From positions 1 to 18,158 of the forward strand of contig DASWHK010000236.1 of assembly GCA_036398215.1 (NCBI GenBank): a stretch of 18,158 nucleotides of DNA, written 5' to 3'. Source of the stretch: DASWHK01 sp036398215 (GTDB taxonomy: Bacteria > Acidobacteriota > UBA890). The stretch's first letter is position 1, and every line of letters begins with the position of its first letter. The notes beneath the pieces are model-generated. The model saw only the letters and a program-made list of their open reading frames with translations, was not told where the DNA came from and ran no database searches. The position numbers were made by a program, and so were the translations under genes. Positions 7,330-16,311 of this stretch are shown piece by piece.

Positions 7330-7358
7330 ATGGTAGGAAAACCTGAAAGATTTGTCAA
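7330..7358 (-). promoter_or_regulatory. SUF operon promoter (TTGACA - 17 nt - TACCAT)
   Basis: The minus strand carries a perfect sigma70-type -35 box TTGACA (7358-7353), a 17-nt spacer, and TACCAT (7335-7330), which fits TAnnnT. It lies about 105 bp upstream of the Rrf2 start in a locally AT-rich pocket of an otherwise very GC-rich sequence. An imperfect dyad, TGACAAATCTTTCA (10 of 14 positions symmetric), overlaps the -35 box and could be an Rrf2 operator. The leader would be about 97 nt. The promoter call rests on sequence match and spacing. Confidence 0.7.
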
Positions 7359-7363
7359 CTTTC

Positions 7364-7391
7364 CCGGGCCCGGGGTCGGGGGCGAGCCCGG
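7364..7391 (-). other. GC-rich hairpin upstream of the SUF promoter
   Basis: CCGGGC and GCCCGG arms enclose a 16-nt GC-rich loop between the 152-aa gene and the suf promoter. It could end transcription from the upstream gene, but there is no T-tract on the minus strand, so a classical intrinsic terminator is not supported. Confidence 0.2.
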
Positions 7392-7490
7392 ACAGCTAAC
7401 TCGCGCCCGCGCCCGCGGCAGAGTGGCAGAAGGGCCGATGAGAAGTGCGGGCGAGCGGGGTGGCCGCCGGGGGCCAGGCTCGCGTGCGGC

Positions 7491-7949
7491 TCAGTACTTC
7501 TTCGACCAGGGAAACTTGGCGTGCTCGCGCGTCTCTTCGCGGTAGTGGCTCAGCGGCTTGACGTAGCCGAACTCCTTGGGAAACGACAGCTCGTAGGTCT
7601 CGGGGTTGATGCCGTCGTCGAGGACGACCTTCTTGGCCAGCCGGCCGTTGCGGGTCATCAGCAGGCCGGCGCGCTTCACTTCGCCCTCGGGAGCGCGGCT
7701 GCAGCGCAGCGGGCCGTGGAGGATGCCCGCCGGCTCCAGGTAATAGGCGTAGTCGGTGCCCTCCCATTCGTCCTCCGCCATGGACTGCAGGAAGGCGTCG
7801 AGCCCGATCGCGATCGCCTTGCAGGTTTCAGGGTCGAACTCGGCCTCCGGCGGGGCGTCGGCAGTCGGCTTCGGCTTCGCTGCAGCGGGCTCGCCGGCGG
7901 GCGGGGGGGCGTTATCGGCTTCGGTGTTGGCGGGGGCTTCGTCGAGCAT
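7491..7949 (-). CDS. Uncharacterised 152-aa protein
   Basis: I do not recognise this protein. Residues 1-37 are a Pro/Ala/Glu-rich, probably disordered leader. From 38 on it looks folded: FDPETCKAIAIGLDAFLQS (38-56), then EWEGTDYAYYLEPAGILHG (61-79), a basic segment around LLMTRNGRLAKKVVLDDG (96-113), and an aromatic, basic C-terminus (FGYVKPLSHYREE, then KFPWSKKY). There are two cysteines (43 and 83), no signal peptide and no membrane segment. ATG 7949 is chosen because upstream residues in the same frame look non-coding and the next in-frame start is a TTG at 8084. The ribosome site is weak. It lies 132 bp upstream of the suf promoter in the same direction, so it may or may not be linked to Fe-S metabolism. 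Coding is favoured by natural amino-acid composition compared with the opposite strand. Confidence 0.65.
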   Translation of the reverse strand: MLDEAPANTEADNAPPPAGEPAAAKPKPTADAPPEAEFDPETCKAIAIGLDAFLQSMAEDEWEGTDYAYYLEPAGILHGPLRCSRAPEGEVKRAGLLMTRNGRLAKKVVLDDGINPETYELSFPKEFGYVKPLSHYREETREHAKFPWSKKY

Positions 7950-8357
7950 CGTTGGAAGCGTCTCGTCGGTTTTCGATCCGATGTTGATTCGGGTCTCCGC
8001 AGGGCGGCGCGAGAGGCTCGCCGCAGACCCCGAGATCGTGCCCGAATCCGGGTCTTGGCAGCCCGGCGCAAACCCCCGTCGCAACGCGCGACCGTTTGTG
8101 CCTTCTAACCGCCGACTCGGGCGGGTAGCATAGCATTTAGGCAGGTAGTATGCGGGCGGCGGCTCGATGGCTACGAGCCGGCCGGTCCTGTGCGGACATC
8201 GGCTCGGCGGCTACGAGCCGGCCGTTCGTCGCCATCCGCCGGCCGTGCCCGGAGGCAGGATCTGGCAACGCGGACCCGCGTGGTGGCATACACTTGCGCG
8301 GGTACGCTTCTGGCCCGTGGGTAGGCTTCGCGAAAGCATGGACGCCCGAGGTCGCTG
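7950..8357. other. 408-bp divergent intergenic region
   Basis: This gap separates the divergent 152-aa protein and PP2C genes. It contains an AT-richer patch at 8126-8152 with overlapping TAGCAT/TATGCT boxes on both strands; the minus strand reads TGCTATGCT, an extended -10 match, at 8135-8127. It also contains two hairpin-forming direct repeats at 8160-8224. A 63-codon frame at 8167-8358 ends in TGATG at the PP2C start, but its codon-position G+C (position 2 about 67 percent, position 3 about 71 percent by hand count) is not coding-like. No RNA gene was recognised. Confidence 0.5.
8160..8224. repeat. Two 25-bp direct repeats, each a perfect 7-bp hairpin
   Basis: Units at 8160-8184 and 8200-8224 match at 23 of 25 positions with a 40-bp period. 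Each has CGGCTCG and CGAGCCG arms around a 7-nt loop ending GGCTA; the two differences are both in the loop (AT versus GC). The 15 bp between them contain another small GTCC/GGAC inverted repeat. They lie upstream of the PP2C gene and may bind a regulator or shape its leader RNA. Confidence 0.6.
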
Positions 8358-9116
8358 ATGACCGTCAACTCGGACATCGCCTGGGAAATCGACTACGGCT
8401 GCTACACGGATGTCGGCCGGGTTCGCCAGCGCAACGAAGACGCCGCCAAGGTGAGCCCGGATCTGGCCCTCTACGCGGTAGCCGACGGTATGGGCGGGCA
8501 CCGGGCGGGCGACCGGGCCAGCCGCATTGCGGTGCAAACCCTGCACGATTATCTCGCGGAATCCGAAAACGGCGCCTCCCCGGACGTGCTGCGAGAGGCC
8601 TTCAGGGCCGCCAACCGCAACATCATGGAGGACGCCTCCGGGCGTCCGGATCGCATCGGAATGGGCACGACCCTCACCGCCCTGGTGATCGTCGGCGGTG
8701 GCTATCTGATCGGCCACGTCGGCGATTCCCGCGCCCTGTTGGTACGCGGCGGCAGCCTCCTCCAGCTCACCGACGACCATTCGATCGTCGCCGCGCAGGT
8801 GCGCGAGGGGGGGATGAGCGAGGAGGAGGCCAAGAGCCACCCGATGCGCCACGTCCTGAGCCGCTGCATGGGAGTCGAGCCGGAGCCGGAGGTCGACGTG
8901 CTGAGCGGCGATCTGCAGGACGGCGACGTTTTCATCCTCGGGTCGGATGGCCTGACCGGGGCCATCGGCGTCGACATGGTGATGGCGGCTGTCGCCGGCG
9001 CGGCCGATGCTGCGGCCGCCAGCAAGGACCTCGTCGAGCTGGCGCGGGAACGGGATGGCAGCGACAACATCACCGCGGTGGTGGTGCGCTGCACGGCGAA
9101 CAAGGCGGGCCGGTAG
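8358..9116 (+). CDS. PP2C-family Ser/Thr protein phosphatase (Stp/PrpC-like)
   Basis: The 252-aa cytosolic protein has every PP2C metal-site motif. RQRNEDA (24-30) carries Asp28, VADGMGGH (41-48) carries Asp43, and GMGTTLTALV is at 101-110. HVGDSRALL follows at 120-128, LGSDGLTGAI (194-203) carries Asp197, and GSDNIT (234-239) carries Asp236. It should remove phosphate from Ser/Thr residues using Mn/Mg, most likely opposing the kinase encoded 53 bp downstream, a common pairing in bacteria. The length equals a bare catalytic domain, with no sensor or membrane segment. The start is ATG 8358 with GAGG 6 nt upstream; the overlapping TGATG comes from a short upstream frame that does not look coding. 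The catalytic call is strong and the partner assignment is by context. Confidence 0.94.
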   Translation: MTVNSDIAWEIDYGCYTDVGRVRQRNEDAAKVSPDLALYAVADGMGGHRAGDRASRIAVQTLHDYLAESENGASPDVLREAFRAANRNIMEDASGRPDRIGMGTTLTALVIVGGGYLIGHVGDSRALLVRGGSLLQLTDDHSIVAAQVREGGMSEEEAKSHPMRHVLSRCMGVEPEPEVDVLSGDLQDGDVFILGSDGLTGAIGVDMVMAAVAGAADAAAASKDLVELARERDGSDNITAVVVRCTANKAGR

Positions 9117-9169
9117 CAGGCCATGGTTTCGTCACGGCCTGCCAATCGCCGCATCCTCCATACGGAGCC

Positions 9170-11437
<2,268 letters not shown>

Positions 11438-11477
11438 GCGGATCCACCGCAGCCAACCCGAGCGCAGCCCGTTGATC

Positions 11478-12752
11478 ATGCGAGCCACAGCGATAGCCTT
11501 CCTCGCCGCGGTGGCGGCCTTCGCCGCTGCTCTCGCGGCGCCGCAGGAGCGCGCCGAGAGCCGCTACTTCGAGGCGGAATCGGCGCTGCTGGCCGGCGAC
11601 GTCGAGGGGGCGATGGCGGCGTTCACGGCGCTGATCGACGATTATCCGCCGGCCCGTTTCCCCGCCCTCACCTGGCGGGCCGCGGCCGCCGTTCGCGCCG
11701 GCGAGCTGGAGCTGGAGCTTGGCCGCGCCGACGCCGGCGAGGCACGGTTCGTGGCCGTCCTGGACGGCGAGCCGCCGTCCGTGTGGTCGTCGCGGGCCCG
11801 CCTGGGGCTGGCCCGAAGCCTCATGTGGCGCGGCGAGTGGCCGGCGGCCACGGAGCTCTTGCAGTCGATCGTCGACGCCGTCGAGGCCGGCACCGACGAT
11901 GCCGACCCGATCGGCGCCGGCCTGGCCCGCGAGTACCTGGGCCTCGCCCATCGTCTGTGGGTGAGGCCGGCGGCCGGCGAGGCTCCCTGGCGGCAGTCCG
12001 GGAGGCTGGCGGTCGGTGCCGAGCTCGACAACCCGATCGGCGTCGCCGCTGCCACGGGCGTCGGGGTCCTCGTCGTCGACGAAGGCACCGACGTGGTGAC
12101 GCTGATCGACCCGGCCGGCCCGCCTGTATCCGCGACCGTCCGCGATGCGGCGCGTCCCTGGTGGGGGACGGCGGGCGAAGCCCTGGTGGCTGCCGACCAG
12201 TCGGTCAACGCCCCCTTCGGCCTCGAGTCGCACCAGTTCGCTCTCCCCCAGGGAGATCGCCGGCGACCCCTCAACGACCTCCGCGCCGGGGCCCGGAGCG
12301 CCACCGGCGACTGGATCCTGCTCGATGCGGGCTTCAAGCAGGTGATGGTGTTCTCTTCCGGGGGCGACTATCTGCGGTCGTTGGACCTCGGTCCCGGCGG
12401 CGAGCCCGTCGACGTTGCGCTGGGCCCCCTCGGCAAGGTCTTCGTGATCGAAAAGCGCCGCCGTGAAGTTCGGGTCTTCAATCCCGACGGCAGCCTGTTC
12501 ACCGGCTTCGGATACGACCGCTGGCGCGAGCCCTACGCGCTCGCCGTCGACGCGGTGGGCTTCGTGTACCTGCTCGACCGCGGTAACCGGCAGATCGAGA
12601 TCTTCGACCCCGAGCTAGGTGCCGGCTGGACGCTCGGCCCGGTCCTTCCCGGCGGCCTGGAGCTGCGCGACCCTCGCGACATCGCCGTCGACGGCAGCGG
12701 CCGCGTGCTGATCGCCGATCGCGGCCTGTCGGCGATCATCGTCATCGAATAA
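11478..12752 (+). CDS. Secreted protein with N-terminal TPR-like region and NHL-type beta-propeller
   Basis: The 424-aa product starts with a signal peptide (1-21, MRATAIAFLAAVAAFAAALA), implying export. Residues 25-160 are Ala/Glu-rich helices with TPR character, such as FEAESALLAGDVEGAMAAFTALIDDYP. The C-terminal half holds NHL/SMP-30-like repeats: VDVALGPLGKVFVIEKRRREVRVFNPDG (311-338), YALAVDAVGFVYLLDRGNRQIEIFDPE (353-379), and PRDIAVDGSGRVLIADRG (399-416). Weaker repeats occur from 183. Such propellers usually bind proteins or sugars, and no enzyme site is evident. ATG 11478 is preferred over the upstream 11382 start because it places the signal peptide at the N-terminus; the ribosome site is weak. 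It is 40 bp downstream of the kinase and touches the next gene, so it likely belongs to the same operon. Confidence 0.85.
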   Translation: MRATAIAFLAAVAAFAAALAAPQERAESRYFEAESALLAGDVEGAMAAFTALIDDYPPARFPALTWRAAAAVRAGELELELGRADAGEARFVAVLDGEPPSVWSSRARLGLARSLMWRGEWPAATELLQSIVDAVEAGTDDADPIGAGLAREYLGLAHRLWVRPAAGEAPWRQSGRLAVGAELDNPIGVAAATGVGVLVVDEGTDVVTLIDPAGPPVSATVRDAARPWWGTAGEALVAADQSVNAPFGLESHQFALPQGDRRRPLNDLRAGARSATGDWILLDAGFKQVMVFSSGGDYLRSLDLGPGGEPVDVALGPLGKVFVIEKRRREVRVFNPDGSLFTGFGYDRWREPYALAVDAVGFVYLLDRGNRQIEIFDPELGAGWTLGPVLPGGLELRDPRDIAVDGSGRVLIADRGLSAIIVIE

Positions 12753-12769
12753 TGAGGAGGAACCGGAAG

Positions 12770-15193
12770 GTGTTGACGATGAGGCCAACCGGGGGCAGCG
12801 CCGGAAACGCGGGCCGCCAGGCGCCGGCGGCGGGGCGGCGGCGAAGCATGCGGGCCGCCAGGCTCGCGGCGACAATCACCGTGGCTGTGGCGGCGCTGGC
12901 CGCCCTGACGACCGCCGCGACGGCGCCCGAGGCGGGGCCGTCGCAGGTCGGCGAGCAGCTGCGGGCGAGCTTCGCGCGCGCCGAGATCTTGTTTCGCTCC
13001 GGCGAGCCGGAGCTGGCGCTGGAGCCGCTGTCGCGGGTGATCGCGGCGCTGGAGCCGGGCGCCGAGGCCGAGCGGCTCGACGACGAGGGCAGGGCGTTGC
13101 TGATCCGCAGCCTCGCGTACCGGGCCGACGTCCACATCCAGCGCGGCGAGGCCGCCGCGGCCGACGCCGACCTCGGGCGGCTGCTGACGCTGTATCCGCG
13201 GGCGAGGATCGACGGCTTCCGGCTCTCCGAGGACTTGCAGCGCCGCTTCGAGCGGGCCCACGCGCGGCTGGTGGGCACGCTGGTATTCTCGGTCGCGCCG
13301 CTCGACGCCCGGGTGATCGTCGACGGCCGGCAGCTTCCCGAAGGCACCACCACCTACGACGTGCTCGCCGGCCCCCACATCGTCGAGGCCGTCCTGCCGG
13401 GTCACACGCGCCGGGTCGAGCAGGTCGAGGCGCGAGCCGACCGCGGCACCGAGGTCTCGATGACCCTCGAGCGGGTCAGCTCGGTGGTCAAGCTGCTGAC
13501 CCGTCCCGCCGGCGCCACCGTCGTGGTCGACGGCAACATCGTCGGTGAGACTTCGGGCGTGGCGCCCCGCGACTGGACGCCTTCCGGAGAAGCGGCGCGC
13601 TTTCCGCGCCAGGAGTTCTCCGCCGAGATGGCCATCGAGGGGCTGATGCCCGGCACCCACGACATCGAGGTGTTTCTCGACGGCTACCGCTCCTTCAGCG
13701 CCCCGCTGGCGATTCCCGACCTCGGCGACTACCACGTCGGCGGCATCGTGCTGACGCCGAACCTCGGCGCCGTCCTGCTCCGCGACCTGACGCCAGCCGC
13801 CGAGGTCTGGGTAGACGGCCGCCGGGCCCAGCCCGAGCCGCCGGCGGCGGGCGCCGGCGGCGAGCTCGCCGGCTCCGCCTACCGGCTGTCGCTGCCCCCC
13901 GGCGAGTATCGGATCACGGTGAGCCAGGAAGACGCCGGTGTCTTCGAGGAGCTGGTTACCGTGGCCGACCGGGCCAACGTGGCGCTGACCGTCCGGCTGC
14001 GACCCGGATTGACCTTCCTCGGGGTCGTCGGGGAGGACCGTCTGGGAGCGGAGTCGCTCGAGGCGGCCCTATCGATGTCCTTCGGCCAGCTCGGTTACTG
14101 GGCCTTCCTCGATCGCAGCGAGGAGGCCGCCCGCGTCGTGGAGCGGGCCGGGATCACCGCCGACCGGCTGCGGGCGACCGCCGCCGGCGAGGCCGAGCTC
14201 GACTGGGAGCGGATCCAGGCCGGCGTCAGCCGTGACCTGCCGGGCTCCGTCTTCGCGCTCGCGGTGCTCGACCGTGACAACATGGCGGCGGAGGCCGACC
14301 TCTGGGTGTGGCCGTCGGCCCCCGGCCCGGCGATCGCGGAGCGGGTGCGCGTCTCGCTGGCCGACCGCCGCCAGCTCGAGGCGGTGACCCGCCGGCTCTC
14401 CGAGGAGATCCGCTTCGAGAAGCCCTGGATGGGCCTGCAGCTCATCGACAGCGCCGCCGCCGCCGGCCCGGTCGTTGCGCACGTGGTTCCGGGGAGCCCC
14501 GCCGCCACCGCCGGCATCCGCGTCGGCGAGCAGCTGCTGACGATCGCCGGCAACTCCGCCGGGACCGCGGCGAACACCGCCAACTGGCTGTCGACCTTCT
14601 CGCCCGGCTCGGCGGTGGTGCTGGCGCTGCGCGGCCCGGAGGGCGCCGAGCGCTCGGTCGAGGTCCGACTCGCCGCCAGTCCGGTGGTGGTATCGCCTGC
14701 GGATCCGTCGATCCTGTACTCGACGGTCTGGGGGATGGCGGGGGCCGCGGTGGGGCGCCTCGACGCGAACGTCGCTTCCTGGGTTGCCGAGGCCAATCAG
14801 GCCGCCGTGCTCATCCATGCCCGCCGCTGGAGCGACGCGGCGCGGCTGTTGCGTGACATACAGGCGCCGGCGGGGCCCGGCGTCGGGCAGGGAATGATCG
14901 ACTACTGGCTGGGCGTCGCGCTCGCCGCCGGCGGCGACGTCGATGGGGCGCGCGCCGCCTTCGAGAGGGTGCTGGCCGAGCCGGAGGCCCGCTACCTGGA
15001 CAACGACGGCCCCTATCTGGCGCCCTTCGCCCGCGCCCGCCTGGCGGCGCTGGCCGGGCGGGGAAGCGGCGGCGGCGGCCGCTTCGCGCCAGGCGGGCAG
15101 CTTCGCCGGGTGCTGCTCTGGGACCGCGTGTATTCGGACAGCGGCGGCGGCGGCGTCGCGCCCGGCGGGAGCCGATTCCCGTCTGGCCGGTGA
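12770..15193 (+). CDS. Secreted multidomain TPR / PEGA / PDZ protein
   Basis: Numbering is from the 813-codon frame opening at ATG 12752. A signal-like hydrophobic segment (34-58) is followed by N-terminal TPR-type helices (64-150). Three PEGA-like domains come next, at 175-240, 246-334 (with an insert) and 338-416. Then come an unrecognised domain (418-556), a PDZ domain (about 572-645, HVVPGSPAATAGIRVGEQLLTIAG), C-terminal TPR helices (675-768) and a Gly-rich tail. No protease or other catalytic motif is visible, so it looks like an envelope scaffold. Start is uncertain: AGGAGG at 12755-12760 best serves GTG 12770; ATG 12752 overlaps the previous stop (TAATG), and ATG 12779 or 12848 would shorten the unusually long basic N-region. 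It is the fourth gene of the signalling cluster. Confidence 0.85.
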   Translation: MLTMRPTGGSAGNAGRQAPAAGRRRSMRAARLAATITVAVAALAALTTAATAPEAGPSQVGEQLRASFARAEILFRSGEPELALEPLSRVIAALEPGAEAERLDDEGRALLIRSLAYRADVHIQRGEAAAADADLGRLLTLYPRARIDGFRLSEDLQRRFERAHARLVGTLVFSVAPLDARVIVDGRQLPEGTTTYDVLAGPHIVEAVLPGHTRRVEQVEARADRGTEVSMTLERVSSVVKLLTRPAGATVVVDGNIVGETSGVAPRDWTPSGEAARFPRQEFSAEMAIEGLMPGTHDIEVFLDGYRSFSAPLAIPDLGDYHVGGIVLTPNLGAVLLRDLTPAAEVWVDGRRAQPEPPAAGAGGELAGSAYRLSLPPGEYRITVSQEDAGVFEELVTVADRANVALTVRLRPGLTFLGVVGEDRLGAESLEAALSMSFGQLGYWAFLDRSEEAARVVERAGITADRLRATAAGEAELDWERIQAGVSRDLPGSVFALAVLDRDNMAAEADLWVWPSAPGPAIAERVRVSLADRRQLEAVTRRLSEEIRFEKPWMGLQLIDSAAAAGPVVAHVVPGSPAATAGIRVGEQLLTIAGNSAGTAANTANWLSTFSPGSAVVLALRGPEGAERSVEVRLAASPVVVSPADPSILYSTVWGMAGAAVGRLDANVASWVAEANQAAVLIHARRWSDAARLLRDIQAPAGPGVGQGMIDYWLGVALAAGGDVDGARAAFERVLAEPEARYLDNDGPYLAPFARARLAALAGRGSGGGGRFAPGGQLRRVLLWDRVYSDSGGGGVAPGGSRFPSGR

Positions 15194-15225
15194 GGCCGCC
15201 CGCGAAACGGGAGGCAGGATCGCCG

Positions 15226-16230
15226 ATGCGCTACCTCGATGCCGTGGCCCTGCGCCGGGCGCTACCGATGGGCGCCGCCATCGCCGCCATCGAAGCGGTC
15301 ATGCGGGCCGCTCATGGGGGCGGCGCCGAAGCCCCCGTACGAACGGTGCAGCGGGTCCCCAGGGGCGGTCGCGAGGACTGCGTGTTCCTGGTCATGCCCG
15401 GCACCTGGGGCGAGCGCGCCGCCGCCGCCGCCAAGGTCATCTCCTACGTGGCGGACAACCCGTCGGCGGGGCGCGCCACCGTGCAGGGGGTGGCGGTGCT
15501 GCTCGACGCGGAGAGCGGCTCGCCGCGGCTGATCGCCGACGCCTCGACGCTGACCACCATCCGCACCGGGGCCGTGATCGGCCTGGCGAGCCGCTTTCTG
15601 GCGCCCGAGTCTTGCGCCGTCCTGGGGATCATCGGCACCGGCGGCATCGCCCCCGACCTGGTGGCCGGTGTCGCGGCGGTGCGCGACTTCGAGCGAATCA
15701 TCGCCATCGACTCGCGCCCGGAGGCCGCCGATCGCTTTGCCGAGCGCCTCGCGGCGCTGCCCGGCGCCGGCGTCGCCGGGCTGCCGGTGGAGATCGCCGC
15801 CAACGCCGACGAGGTGGCGGCCGCCGCCGACGTGCTGATCACCGCGACCTCGTCGCTCCAACCGGTCGTCTCGACCGGCATCATCCGCCCCGGCACCCAC
15901 GTCAACGCGGTCGGCAACTTCTCGCCGAGCGGTCGCGAGATCGACGGGGCGACCGTCGCCGCCGCCAGGCGCTACGTCGACGACGTCGACAACGCCCTCG
16001 AGGAGGCCGGCGAGCTCCTCCTCGCCGCCGCCGAAGGGCTCATCCCCGCCGGCCTGGAGGGCATCGAGGGCGATCTTCAGGGCCTCGCGGCGGGCGAGGT
16101 CGCGGGGCGGACGAGCGACGGCGAGATCACCCTCTTCAAGACTGTTGGCACGGCGCTCTCCGACGTCGCGGCGCTGGTGGCGGCCGCCGACGCGGCCGAG
16201 GCGGAAGACCTCGGGCTGATCTTGTCCTGA
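15226..16230 (+). CDS. Ornithine cyclodeaminase / mu-crystallin family NAD(P)-dependent enzyme
   Basis: The 334-aa protein matches the family in length and landmarks. There is a substrate-side Lys70 in AAAKVISYV, TTIRTGAVIGLASRFLAP (110-127), and a Rossmann nucleotide loop GIIGTGGIAPDLV (134-146) with the acidic Asp162 after the second strand. HVNAVGNFSP follows at 225-234, then RYVDDVDNAL (249-258) and the C-terminal FKTVGTALSDVAA (304-316). Members include ornithine cyclodeaminase, pyrroline-2-carboxylate reductase and archaeal-type alanine dehydrogenase; the sequence alone does not decide the substrate. ATG 15226 has AGGA 6 nt upstream and gives the normal family N-terminus; GTG 15190, overlapping the previous stop, would add 12 atypical residues. 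It follows the PEGA/PDZ gene by 32 bp and may be co-transcribed, though no functional link is evident. It converges with carA. Confidence 0.92.
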   Translation: MRYLDAVALRRALPMGAAIAAIEAVMRAAHGGGAEAPVRTVQRVPRGGREDCVFLVMPGTWGERAAAAAKVISYVADNPSAGRATVQGVAVLLDAESGSPRLIADASTLTTIRTGAVIGLASRFLAPESCAVLGIIGTGGIAPDLVAGVAAVRDFERIIAIDSRPEAADRFAERLAALPGAGVAGLPVEIAANADEVAAAADVLITATSSLQPVVSTGIIRPGTHVNAVGNFSPSGREIDGATVAAARRYVDDVDNALEEAGELLLAAAEGLIPAGLEGIEGDLQGLAAGEVAGRTSDGEITLFKTVGTALSDVAALVAAADAAEAEDLGLILS

Positions 16231-16235
16231 CGAGA

Positions 16236-16308
16236 TGACCGGGCGGCCTCCGCGACGCAGGGCTCCGCGCTCCGCGAAACACGATTGGTCGCGTCGTCGC
16301 GCCGGTCA
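16236..16308. terminator. Possible bidirectional stem-loop between convergent genes
   Basis: Left arms TGACCGG (16236-16242) and CGCGACG (16251-16257) pair with CGTCGCG (16295-16301) and CCGGTCA (16302-16308). This gives two 7-bp stems with an 8-nt bulge on one side and a 37-nt loop. The structure fills the 81-bp gap between the stops of the cyclodeaminase gene and carA. No T-tract follows on either strand, so a role in ending both transcripts is inferred from position only. Confidence 0.35.
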
Positions 16309-16311
16309 GGC

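Noticed and set aside
7521..8108. 195-aa plus-strand ORF
   Set aside because: It is opposite the 152-aa minus-strand gene and has the skewed composition of a shadow frame. The minus frame looks like a natural protein.
8167..8358. 63-codon upstream ORF ending in TGATG at the PP2C start
   Set aside because: Hand-counted G+C is about 67 percent at position 2 and 71 percent at position 3, unlike coding frames here. It also runs through the hairpin repeats. A 6-codon reading from ATG 8338 remains formally possible but unsupported.
8150..9169. Upstream extension of the kinase frame back to 8150
   Set aside because: It lies out of frame over the PP2C gene and has shadow composition. The kinase fold begins right after Met at 9170.
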